From contig CM069607.1 in assembly GCA_035771175.1 (NCBI GenBank), forward strand, positions 21,150,001 to 21,214,000: a stretch of DNA of 64,000 nt, in the 5' to 3' direction. Within the stretch, counting starts at the first letter, position 1. Each line of letters begins with the position of its first letter. The stretch is from Paratinospora sagittata. Its lineage: Eukaryota; Streptophyta; Magnoliopsida; Ranunculales; Menispermaceae. The notes under the pieces are model-generated. The model did not search any database. It was not told where the DNA came from and was given only the letters and a program-made list of their open reading frames with translations. The translations under genes and the position numbers were made by a program. Positions 1 through 11,900 of the stretch are shown here, one piece after another.

Positions 1-30
1 AACTCATTAAATACCTAAAATAAGAGTTAA

Positions 31-42
31 AACGATATCGTT
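31..42. repeat. Perfect 12-bp palindrome AACGATATCGTT in A monomers (example)
   Basis: AACGATATCGTT equals its own reverse complement. It occurs in the subset of A monomers that read GATATCG, for example here and at 2,078-2,089. Other A copies read AACGATAACG or AACGATAATG and lose the symmetry. It lies just left of the larger A-monomer dyad. Confidence 0.8.
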
Positions 43-293
43 AGGGTAATTTGAAGTTTACTTATCGGTTGCTGAAATGATACATCGTTTCGTAAATTAT
101 CGGTATGTAAACTTTAAATAACCATAATTTTTTCGTTTTAACTCTGATTTGAGTAATTGGAAATGCCATAAAAAGTGGAAAAGAAGATGTAAAAGTTTAT
201 TGCGTTAACTTATATTAGAATCACAGGTAACCGATCATGGTTGACTGGTTCTTTGATCATTTAAAAGCAACGGGACAAGTTAACGAAAAGTAA

Positions 294-317
294 CTTAAAG
301 CACCTAGTTTACTAGAT
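294..317. repeat. Conserved monomer-end box shared by A and B (example)
   Basis: The sequence CTTAAAGCACC followed by TAGTTTACTAGAT closes both A and B monomers and is among the best conserved stretches of the array. It contains CTAGT-TT-ACTAG, a perfect 5-bp inverted repeat around two bases. The solo LTR at 45,672 landed inside this box and duplicated its GCACC. The box is used here as the monomer boundary, which is a convention rather than a proven functional limit. Confidence 0.8.
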
Positions 318-566
318 CGTAATTTCCTCATTCAAATACATTTTTAAATCACTAAAAGCGGAGTTAAAACAAAAAACGTTAGTTTCATTTGAAATTTACC
401 TTTCGATTGCGGAAATTATACATTGTTCAGTAAACAGTCAGTAAGTAAACTTTCGATTACCATAACTTTTTAGTTTTAACTTGAATTTGAGTAATTCAAA
501 TTGCGTTGTAAAGAGGAAGAAAAGATCTACAAACTCATTTGCTTTAACTTACTTTTCGATCACCGA

Positions 567-576
567 TGACCGGTCA
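567..576. repeat. Perfect 10-bp palindrome TGACCGGTCA in B monomers (example)
   Basis: TGACCGGTCA is a perfect palindrome present in many B monomers. Variants read TGATCGGTCA or TGACTGGTCA, and the right-hand family reads TGACCGGCCA. The variable positions sit at or next to CG dinucleotides. Confidence 0.75.
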
Positions 577-663
577 CGGTTGATTAATACTTTAAATATT
601 TAATAGCAACGGGACCGGTTACGGGTTACTGAAATGTAACTTAAAGCACCTAGTTTACTAAAT

Positions 664-999
664 ATTCTTTTCTTCTTTCAACCTCATATTAAATAACTAA
701 AATAAGTGTTGAAACGATAATGTAAGGGTAATTTGAGGTTTACTTATCGATTGTCGAAATGATACATCGTTTGGTAAATAATCGGAAAGTAAACTTTAAA
801 TAACCATAACTTTTTCGTTTTAACTCTGATTTGAGTAATTGGAAATGCGGTAGAAAGAGGAAAAGTAGATCTAAAAGTTTATTGCGTTAACTTATATTAG
901 AATCACTGGTAACCGAACATGGTTGACTAGTTCTTTGATCATTTAAAAGCAACGGGACAAGTTAACGAAAAATAACTTAAAACACCTAGTTTACTAGAT
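664..999. repeat. Representative A monomer (336 bp)
   Basis: This example defines the A type. It begins with the pyrimidine-rich ATTCTTTTCTTC stretch and passes through a TTAAATAACTAAAATAAG segment. It then has an inverted repeat built on GTTTACTTATCG and its complement, the CCATAACTTTTTCG block, and GGTAACCGAACATGGTTGAC (GGTAACCGATCATGG in most copies). It ends in the shared CACCTAGTTTACTAGAT box. Length varies from 334 to 339 bp between copies, mainly through the number of A residues after GTTAACGAAAA. A monomers resemble B through the middle block and the end box, and diverge elsewhere. Confidence 0.93.
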
Positions 1000-1345
1000 C
1001 CTTCTTTCCTCCTTCAAATACATTTTTAAATCACTAAAATCGGAGTTAAAACAAAAAACGTTAGTTTCATTTGAAATTTACCTTTCGATTGCGGAAATTA
1101 TACATTGTTCAGTAAACTGTCAGTAAGTAAACTTTCGATTACCATAACTTTTTAGTTTTAACTTGAATTTGAGTAATTCAAATTGCGCTGCAAAGCAAAA
1201 GAGAGGATCGACAAACTCATTTGCTTTAACTTACTTTTCGATCACCGATGACCGGTCAAGGTTGATTAATACTTTAAATATTTAATAGCAACGGGACCGG
1301 TTACGGGTTACCGAAAAGTAACTTGAAGCACCTAGTTTACTAGAT
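1000..1345. repeat. Representative B monomer (346 bp)
   Basis: This example defines the B type. It starts with CCTTCTTTCCTCCTTCAAAT and continues through TTTTTAAATCACTAAAATCG and an AAAACAAAAAACG tract. Then come TTTACCTTTCGATTGCGG, the CCATAACTTTTTAG block, the palindromic TGACCGGTCA region and ACCGGTTACGGGTTACC, ending in the shared box. The intact B copies measured are all 346 bp, whereas A varies by several bases. B is alignable to A around CCATAACTTTTT and at the monomer end, so the two types descend from one ancestral monomer of about 340 bp. Confidence 0.93.
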
Positions 1346-3609
1346 ATTCTCTTCATCTTTCCAACTCATATTAAATAACTAAAATAAGTGTTGAAACGAT
1401 AACGTAAGGGTAATTTGAGGTTTACTTATCGATTGCCGAAAGGATACATCGTTTGGTAAGTAATCAGTAATTAAACTTTAAATAACCATAACTTTTTCGT
1501 TTTAACTCTGATTTGAGTAATTGGAAATGCCGTAGAAAGAGGAAAAGAAGATCTAAAAGTTTGTTGCGTTAACTTATATTAGAATCACTGGTAACCGATC
1601 ATGGTTGACTAGTTGTTTGATCATTTAAAAGCAACGGGACAAGTTAACGAAAAAAAGTAACTTAAAGCACCTAGTTTACTAGATCCTTCTTTCCACCTTC
1701 AAATACATTTTTAAATTACTAAAATCGGAGTTAAAACAAAAAACGTTAGTTTCATTTGAATTTTACCTTTCGTTTGCGGAAATTATACACTGTTCGGTAA
1801 ACAATCAGTAAGTAAACTTTCAATTACCATAACTTTTTAGTTTTAACTTGAATTTGAGTAATTCAAATTGCATTGTAAAGCAAAAGAGAAGATCTACAAA
1901 CTTGTTTGCTATAACTTACTTTTTGATCACCGATGATCAGTCAAGGTTGATTAATACTTGAAATATTGAATAGCAACGGGACCGGTTACGGCTTACCGAA
2001 AAGTAGGTTAAAGCACCTAGTTTACTAGATATTCTTTTCTTCTTTCCAACTCATTAAATACCTAAAATAAGAGTTAAAACGATATCGTTAGGGTAATTTG
2101 AAGTTTACTTATCGGTTGCTGAAATGATACATCGTTTCGTAAATTATCGGTATGTAAACTTTAAATAACCATAATTTTTTCGTTTTAACTCTGATTTGAG
2201 TAATTGGAAATGCCATAAAAAGTGGAAAAGAAGATGTAAAAGTTTATTGCGTTAACTTATGTTAGAATCACTGGTAACCGATCATGGTTGACTAATTCTT
2301 TGATCATTTAAAAGCAACGGGACAAGTTAACGAAAAGTAACTTAAAGCACCTAGTTTACTAGATCCTAATTTCCTCATTCAAATACATTTTTAAATCACT
2401 AAAATCGAAGTTAAAACAAAAAATGTTAGTTTCATTTGAAATTTACCTTTCGATTGCGGAAATTATACATTGTTCAGTAAACTGTCAGTAAGTAAACTTT
2501 CGATTACCATAACTTTTTAGTTTTAACTTGAATTTGAGTAATTCAAATTGCGCTGTAAAGCGGAAGAAAAGATCGACAAACTCATTTGCTTTAACTTTCT
2601 TTTCGATCACCGATGACCGGTCAAGGTTGATTAATACTTTAAATATTTAATAGCAACGGGACCGGTTACGGGTTACCGAAAAGTAACTTAAAGCACCTAG
2701 TTTACTAGATATTCTCTTCATCTTTCCAACTCATATTAAATAACTAAAATAAGTGTTGAAACGATAACGTAAGGGTAATTTGAGGTTTACTTATCGATTG
2801 CCGAAAGGATACATCGTTTGGTAAATAATCAGTAAGTAAACTTTAAATAACCATAACTTTTTCGTTTTAACTATGATTTGAGTAATTGGAAATGTCGTAG
2901 AAAGAGGAAAAGAAGATCTAAAAGTTTGTTGCATTAACTTACATTAGAATCACTGGTAACCGATCATGGTTGACTAGTTGTTTGATCATTTAAAAGCAAC
3001 GGGACAAGTTAACGAAAAAAAGTAACTTAAAGCACCTAGTTTTCTAGATCCTTCTTTCCTCCTTCAAATACATTTTTAAATCACTAAAATCGGAGTTAAA
3101 ACATAAAACGTTAGTTTCATTTGTATTTTACCTTTCGATTGCGGAAATTATACAATGTTCGGTAAACAGTCAGTAAGTAAACTTTCAATTACCATAACTT
3201 TTTCTTTTAAACTTGAATTTGACTAATTCAAATTGCGCTGTAAAGTGAAAGAGAAGATCTACAAACTCATTTGCTTTAACTTACTTTCCGAACACCGATG
3301 ACCCGTCAAGGTTGACTAATACTTTGAATACTTAATAGCAACGGGACCGGTTACGGGTTGCCGAAAAGTAACTCAAAGCACCTAGTTTACTAGATATTCT
3401 TTTCTTCTTTCCAGCACATTAAATAACTAAAATAAGAGTTAAAACGATATCGTTAGGGTAATTTTAAGTTTACTTATCGATTGTTGAAATAATACATCGT
3501 TTGGTAAATAATCGGTAAGTAAACTATAAATAACCATAATTTTTTCGTTTTAACTTTGATTTGAGTACTCGGAAATGCCGTAGAAAGAGGAAAAGAAGAT
3601 CTAAAAATT

Positions 3610-5102
3610 TATTGCGTTAACTTATATTAGAATCACAGGTAACCGATCATGGTTGACTGGTTCTTTGATCATTTAAAAGCAACGGGACAAGTTAACGAAA
3701 AGTAACTTAAAGCACCTAGTTTACTAGATCGTAATTTCCTCATTCAAATACATTTTTAAATCACTAAAAGCGGAGTTAAAACAAAAAACGTTAGTTTCAT
3801 TTGAAATTTACCTTTCGATTGCGGAAATTATACATTGTTCAGTAAACAGTCAGTAAGTAAACTTTCGATTACCATAACTTTTTAGTTTTAACTTGAATTT
3901 GAGTAATTCAAATTGCGTTGTAAAGAGGAAGAAAAGATCTACAAACTCATTTGCTTTAACTTACTTTTCGATCACCGATGACCGGTCACGGTTGATTAAT
4001 ACTTTAAATATTTAATAGCAACGGGACCGGTTACGGGTTACTGAAATGTAACTTAAAGCACCTAGTTTACTAAATATTCTTTTCTTCTTTCAACCTCATA
4101 TTAAATAACTAAAATAAGTGTTGAAACGATAATGTAAGGGTAATTTGAGGTTTACTTATCGATTGTCGAAATGATACATCGTTTGGTAAATAATCGGAAA
4201 GTAAACTTTAAATAACCATAACTTTTTCGTTTTAACTCTGATTTGAGTAATTGGAAATGCGGTAGAAAGAGGAAAAGTAGATCTAAAAGTTTATTGCGTT
4301 AACTTATATTAGAATCACTGGTAACCGAACATGGTTGACTAGTTCTTTGATCATTTAAAAGCAACGGGACAAGTTAACGAAAAATAACTTAAAACACCTA
4401 GTTTACTAGATCCTTCTTTCCTCCTTCAAATACATTTTTAAATCACTAAAATCGGAGTTAAAACAAAAAACGTTAGTTTCATTTGAAATTTACCTTTCGA
4501 TTGCGGAAATTATACATTGTTCAGTAAACTGTCAGTAAGTAAACTTTCGATTACCATAACTTTTTAGTTTTAACTTGAATTTGAGTAATTCAAATTGCGC
4601 TGCAAAGCAAAAGAGAGGATCGACAAACTCATTTGCTTTAACTTACTTTTCGATCACCGATGACCGGTCAAGGTTGATTAATACTTTAAATATTTAATAG
4701 CAACGGGACCGGTTACGGGTTACCGAAAAGTAACTTGAAGCACCTAGTTTACTAGATATTCTCTTCATCTTTCCAACTCATATTAAATAACTAAAATAAG
4801 TGTTGAAACGATAACGTAAGGGTAATTTGAGGTTTACTTATCGATTGCCGAAAGGATACATCGTTTGGTAAGTAATCAGTAATTAAACTTTAAATAACCA
4901 TAACTTTTTCGTTTTAACTCTGATTTGAGTAATTGGAAATGCCGTAGAAAGAGGAAAAGAAGATCTAAAAGTTTGTTGCGTTAACTTATATTAGAATCAC
5001 TGGTAACCGATCATGGTTGACTAGTTGTTTGATCATTTAAAAGCAACGGGACAAGTTAACGAAAAAAAGTAACTTAAAGCACCTAGTTTACTAGATCCTT
5101 CT
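3610..5102. repeat. 3,412-bp higher-order repeat, copy 2
   Basis: This is the second copy of the block at 198-1,690, five dimers downstream. It stays near-identical until about 5,100. There the copies diverge in several nearby positions: CTTTCCACC versus CTTTCCTCC, AAATTAC versus AAATCAC, and CGTTTGCGG versus CGATTGCGG. Confidence 0.85.
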
Positions 5103-5759
5103 TTCCTCCTTCAAATACATTTTTAAATCACTAAAATCGGAGTTAAAACAAAAAACGTTAGTTTCATTTGAATTTTACCTTTCGATTGCGGAAATTATAC
5201 ACTGTTCGGTAGACAATCAGTAAGTAAACTTTCAATTACCATAACTTTTTAGTTTTAACTTGAATTTGAGTAATTCAAATTGCACTGTAAAGCAAAAGAG
5301 AAGATCTACAAACTTGTTTGCTATAACTTACTTTTTGATCACCGATGATCGGTCAAGGTTGATTAATACTTGAAATATTGAATAGCAACGGGACCGGTTA
5401 CGGGTTACCGAAAAGTAGCTTAAAGCACATAGTTTACTACATATTCTTTTCTTCTTTCCAACTCATTAAATAACTAAAATAAGAGTTAAAACGATATCGT
5501 TAGGGTAATTTGAAGTTTACTTATCGGTTGCTGAAATGATACATCGTTTGGTAAATAATCGGTAAGTAAACTATAAATAACCATAATTTTTTCGTTTTAA
5601 CTCTGATTTGAGTACTCGGAAATGCTGTAGAAAGAGGAAAAGAAGATCTAAAAATTTATTGCGGTAACTTATATTAGAATCACAGGTAACCGATCATGGT
5701 TGACTGGTTCTTTGATCATTTAAAAGCAACGGGACAAGTTAACGAAAAGTAACTTAAAG

Positions 5760-8514
5760 CACCTAGTTTACTAGATCGTAATTTCCTCATTCAAATACAT
5801 TTTTAAATCACTAAAACCGGAGTTAAAATAAAAAACGTTAGTTTCATTTGAAATTTACCTTTCGATTGCGGAAATTATACATTGTTCAATAAACAGTCAG
5901 TAAGTAAACTTTCGATTACCATAACTTTTTAGTTTTAACTTGAATTTGAGTAATTCAAATTGCGTTGTAAAGCGGAAGAAAAGATCTACAAACTCATTTG
6001 CTTTAACTTACTTTTCGACCACCGATGACCGGTCACGGTTGATTAATACTTTAAATATTTAATAGCAACGGGACCGGTTACGGGTTACTGAAATGTAACT
6101 TAAAGCACCTAGTTTACTAAATATTCTTTTCTTCTTTCAACCTCATATTAAATAACTAAAATAAGTGTTGAAACGATAACGTAAGGGTAATTTGAGGTTT
6201 ACTTATCGATTGTCGAAATGATACATCGTTTGGTAAATAATCGGAAAGTAAACTTTAAATAACCATAACTTTTTCGTTTTAACTCTGATTTGAGTAATTG
6301 GAAATGCGGTAGAAAGAGGAAAAGTAGATCTAAAAGTTTATTGCGTTAACTTATATTAGAATCACTGGTAACCGATCATGGTTGACTAGTTCTTTGATCA
6401 TTTAAAAGCAACGGGACAAGTTAACGAAAAATAACTTAAAACACCTAGTTTACTAGATCCTTCTTTCCTCCTTCAAATACATTTTTAAATCACTAAAATC
6501 GGAGTTAAAACAAAAAACGTTAGTTTCATTTGAAATTTACCTTTCGATTGCGGAAATTATACATTGTTCAGTAAACTGTCAGTAAGTAAACTTTCGATTA
6601 CCATAACTTTTTAGTTTTAACTTGAATTTGAGTAATTCAAATTGCGCTGTAAAGCAAAAGAGAAGATCGACAAACTCATTTGCTTTAACTTACTTTTTGA
6701 TCACCGATGACCGGTCAAGGTTGATTAATACTTTAAATATTTAATAGAAACGGGACCGGTTACGGGTTACCGAAAAGTAACTTGAAGCACCTAGTTTACT
6801 AGATATTCTCTTCATCTTTCCAACTCATATTAAATAACTAAAATAAGTGTTGAAACGATAACGTAAGGGTAATTTGAGGTTTACTTATCGATTGCCGAAA
6901 GGATACATCGTTTGGTAAATAATCAGTAAGTAAACTTTAAATAACCATAACTTTTTCATTTTAACTCTGATTTGAGCAATTGGAAATGCGGTAGAAAGAG
7001 GAAAAGAAGATCTAAAAGTTTATTGCGTTAACTTATATTAGAATCAAAGGTAACCGATCATGGTTGACTAGTTCTTTGATCATTTAAAAGCAACGGGACA
7101 AGTTAACGAAAAGTAACTTAAAGCACCTAGTTTACTAGATCGTAATTTCCTCATTCAAATACATTTTTAAATCACTAAAATCGGAGTTAAAACAAAAAAC
7201 GTTAGTTTCATTTGAAATTTACCTTTCGATTGCGGAAATTATACATTGTTCAATAAACAGTCAGTAAGTAAACTTTAGATTACCATAACTTTTTAGTTTT
7301 AACTTGAATTTGAGTAATTCAAATTGCGTTGTAAAGCGGAAGAAAAGATCTACAAACTCATTTGCTTTAACTTACTTTTCGATCACCGATGACTGGTCAC
7401 GGTTGATTAATACTTTAAATATTTAATAGCAACGGGACCGGTTACGGGTTACTGAAATGTAACTTAAAGCACCTAGTTTACTAAATATTCTTTTCTTCTT
7501 TCAACCTCATATTAAATAACTAAAATAAGTGTTGAAACGATAATGTAAGGGTAATTTGAGGTTTACTTATCGATTGTCGAAATGATACATCGTTTGGTAA
7601 ATAATCGGAAAGTAAACTTTAAATAACCATAACTTTTTCGTTTTAACTCTGATTTGAGTAATTGGAAATGCGGTAGAAAGAGGAAAAGTAGATCTAAAAG
7701 TTTATTGCGTTAACTTATATTAGAATCACTGGTAACCGATCAAGGTTGACTAGTTCTTTGATCATTTAAAAGCAACGGGACAAGTTAACGAAAAATAACT
7801 TAAAACACCTAGTTTACTAGATCCTTCTTTCCTCCTTCAAATACATTTTTAAATCACTAAAATCGGAGTTAAAACAAAAAACGTTAGTTTCATTTGAAAT
7901 TTACCTTTCGATTGCGGAAATTATACATTGTTCAGTAAACTGTCAGTAAGTAAACTTTCGATTACCATAACTTTTTAGTTTTAACTTGAATTTGAGTAAT
8001 TCAAATTGCGCTGTAAAGCAAAAGAGAAGATCGACAAACTCATTTGCTTTAACTTACTTTTTGATCACCGATGACCGGTCAAGGTTGATTAATACTTTAA
8101 ATATTTAATAGCAACGGGACCGGTTACGGGTTACCGAAAAGTAACTTGAAGCACCTAGTTTACTAGATATTCTCTTCATCTTTCCAACTCATATTAAATA
8201 ACTAAAATAAGTGTTGAAACGATAACGTAAGGGTAATTTGAGGTTTACTTATCGATTGCCGAAAGGATACATCGTTTGGTAAATAATCAGTAAGTAAACT
8301 TTAAATAACCATAACTTTTTCATTTTAACTCTGATTTGAGCAATTGGAAATGCGGTAGAAAGAGGAAAAGAAGATCTAAAAGTTTATTGCGTTAACTTAT
8401 ATTAGAATCAAAGGTAACCGATCATGGTTGACTAGTTCTTTGTTCATTTAAAAGCAACGGGACAAGTTAACGAAAAGTAACTTAAAGCACCTAGTTTACT
8501 AGATCGTAATTTCC
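5760..8514. repeat. Tandem duplication, period 1,364 bp (two dimers)
   Basis: Copy 1 at about 5,760-7,150 and copy 2 at about 7,124-8,514 share diagnostic variants, including TTGTTCAATAAACAG (5,881 and 7,246) and GAATCAAAGG (7,041 and 8,405). A handful of substitutions separates the copies. The period is two A/B dimers, consistent with one unequal exchange between misaligned dimers. Confidence 0.8.
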
Positions 8515-8939
8515 TCCTTCAAATACATTTTTAAATCACTAAAATCGGAATTAAAACAAAAAATGTTAGTTTCATTTGAAATTTTCCTTTCGATTACGGA
8601 AATTATACATTGTTCAGTAAACAGTTAGTAAGTAAACTTTCGATTACCATAACTTTTTAGTTTTAACTTGAATTTGAGTAATTCAAATTGCGTTGTATAG
8701 CGGAGAAAAGATCTACAAACACATTTGCTTTAACTTACTTTTCGATCACCGATGACCGGTCACGGTTGATTAATACTTTAAATATTTAATAGCAACGAGA
8801 CCGGTTACTGGTTACCGAAAAGTAACTTAAAGCACCTAGTTTACTAGATATTCTTTTCTTCTTTCAACCTCATATTAAATAACTAAAATAAGTGTTGAAA
8901 CGATAATGTAAGGGTAATTTGAGGTTTACTTATCGATTG

Positions 8940-11900
8940 CCGAAATGATACATCGTTTGGTAAATAATCGGTAAGTAAACTTTAAATAACCATTACTTTT
9001 TCGTTTTAACTCTGATTTGAGTAATTGGAAATGCCGTAGAAAGAGGAAAAGAAGATCTAAAAGTTTGTTGCGTTAACTTATATTAGAATCACTGGTAACC
9101 GATCATGGTTGACTAGTTGTTTGATCATTTAAAAGCAACGGGACAAGTTAACGAAAAAAAGTAACTTAAAGCACCTAGTTTACTAGATCCTTCTTTCCAC
9201 CTTCAAATACATTTTTAAATCACTAAAATCGGAGTTAAAACAAAAAACGTTAGTTTCATTTGAATTTTACCTTTCGTTTGCGGAAATTATACACTGTTCG
9301 GTAAACAATCAGTAAGTAAACTTTCAATTACCATAACTTTTTAGTTTTAACTTGAATTTGAGTAATTCAAATTGCATTGTAAAGCAAAAGAGAAGATCTA
9401 CAAACTTGTTTGCTATAACTTACTTTTTGATCACCGATGATCAGTCAAGGTTGATTAATACTTGAAATATTGAATAGCAACGAGACCGGTTACGGCTTAC
9501 CGAAAAGTAGCTTAAAGCACCTAGTTTACTAGATATTCTTTTCTTCTTTCCAACTCATTAAATACCTAAAATAAGAGTTAAAACGATATCGTTAGGGTAA
9601 TTTGAAGTTTACTTATCGGTTGCTGAAATGATACATCGTTTCGTAAATTATCGGTATGTAAACTTTAAATAACCATAATTTTTTCGTTTTAACTCTGATT
9701 TGAGTAATTGGAAATGCCATAAAAAGTGGAAAAGAAGATGTAAAAGTTTATTGAGTTAACTTATATTAGAATCACTGGTAACCGATCATGGTTGACTAAT
9801 TCTTTGATCATTTAAAAGCAACGGGACAAGTTAACGAAAAGTAACTTAAAGCACCTAGTTTACTAGATCCTAATTTCCTCATTCAAATACATTTTTAAAT
9901 CACTAAAATCGAAGTTAAAACAAAAAACGTTAGTTTCATTTGGAATTTACCTTTCGATTGCGGAAATTATACATTGTTCAGTAAACTGTCAGTAAGTAAA
10001 CTTTCGATTACCATAACTTTTTAGTTTTAACTTGAATTTGAGTAATTCAAATTGCGCTGTAAAGCGGAAGAAAAGATCGACAAACTCATTTGCTTTAACT
10101 TACTTTTCGATCACCGATGACCGGTCAAGGTTGATTAATACTTTAAATATTTAATAGCAACGGGACCGGTTACGGGTTACCGAAAAATAACTTAAAACAC
10201 CTAGTTTACTAGACATTCTCTTCATCTTTCCAACTCATATTAAATAACTAAAATAAGTGTTGAAACGATAACGTAAGGGTAATTTGAGGTTTACTTATCG
10301 ATTGCCGAAAGGATACATCGTTTGGTAAATAATCAGTAAGTACACTTTAAATAACCATAACTTTTTCGTTTTAACTCTGATTTGAGTAATTGGAAATGCC
10401 GTAGAAAAAGGAAAAGAAGATCTAAAAGTTTGTTGCGTTAACTTATATTAGAATCACTGGTAACCGATCATGGTTGACTAGTTGTTTGATCATTTAAAAG
10501 CAACGGGACAAGTTAACGAAAAAAAGTAACGTAAAGCGCCTAGTTTACTAGGTCCTTCTTTCCTCCTTCAAATACATTTTTAAATCACTAAAATCGGAGT
10601 TAAAACATAAAACGTTAGTTTCATTTGAATTTTACCTTTCGATTGAGGAAATTATACACTGTTCGGTAAACAATCAGTAAGTAAACTTTCAATTACCATA
10701 ACTTTTTAGTTTTAACTTGAATTTGAGTAATTCAAATTGCACTGTAAAGCAAAAGAGAAGATCTACAAACTTGTTTGCTATAACTTACTTTTTGATCACC
10801 GATGATCGGTCAAGGTTGATTAATACTTGAAATATTGAATAGCAACGGGACCGGTTACGGGTTACCGAAAAGTAACTTAAAGCACCTAGTTTACTAGATA
10901 TTCTCTTCATCTTTCCAACTCATATTAAATAACTAAAATAAGTGTTGAAACGGTAACGTAAGGGTAATTTGAGGTTTACTTATCGATTGCCGAAAGGATA
11001 CATCGTTTGGTAAGTAATCAGTAAGTAAACTTTAAATAACCATAACTTTTTCATTTTAACTCTGATTTGAGTAATTGGAAATGCGGTAGAAAGAGGAAAA
11101 GAAGATCTAAAAGTTTATTGCGTTAACTTATATTAGAATCAAAGGTAACCGATCATGGTTGACTAGTTCTTTGATCATTTAAAAGCAACGGGACAAGTTA
11201 ACGAAAAGTAACTTAAAGCACCTAGTTTACTAGATCGTAATTTCCTCCTTCAAATACATTTTTAAATCACTAAAACCGGAATTAAAACAAAAAATGTTAG
11301 TTTCATTTGAAATTTTCCTTTCGATTACGGAAATTATACATTGTTCAGTAAACAGTCAGTAAGTAAACTTTCGATTACCATAACTTTTTAGTTTTAACTT
11401 GAATTTGAGTAATTCAAATTGCGTTGTATAGCGGAGAAAAGATCTACAAACTCATTTGCTTTAACTTACTTTTCGATCACCGATGACCGGTCACGGTTGA
11501 TTAATACTTTAAATATTTAATAGCAACGAGACCGGTTACTGGTTACCGAAAAGTAACTTAAAGCACCTAGTTTACTAGATATTCTTTCCTTCTTTCAACC
11601 TCATATTAAATAACTAAAATAAGTGTTGAAACGATAATGTAAGGGTAATTTGAGGTTTACTTATCGATTGCCGAAATGATACATCGTTTGGTAAATAATC
11701 GGTAAGTAAACTTTAAATAACCATTACTTTTTCGCTTTAACTCTGATTTGAGTAATTGGAAATGCCGTAGAAAGAGGAAAAGAAGATCTAAAAGTTTGTT
11801 GCGTTAACTTATATTAGAATCACTGGTAACCGATCATGGTTGACTAGTTGTTTGATCATTTAAAAGCAACGGGACAAGTTAACGAAAAAAAGTAACTTAA

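Larger units (their letters stand above)
198..1690. repeat. 3,412-bp higher-order repeat, copy 1
   Basis: This block recurs 3,412 bp downstream (3,610-5,102) with the same rare variants in the same order: CTAAAAGCGG near 353 and 3,765, GTAACCGAACATGG near 912 and 4,322, GCGCTGCAAAGC near 1,185 and 4,597, and GTAATCAGTAATTAAAC near 1,459 and 4,871. The offset equals five dimers. Similarity to copy 2 is lost left of about 198; the first 200 bases instead resemble 2,048 onward. Confidence 0.85.
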
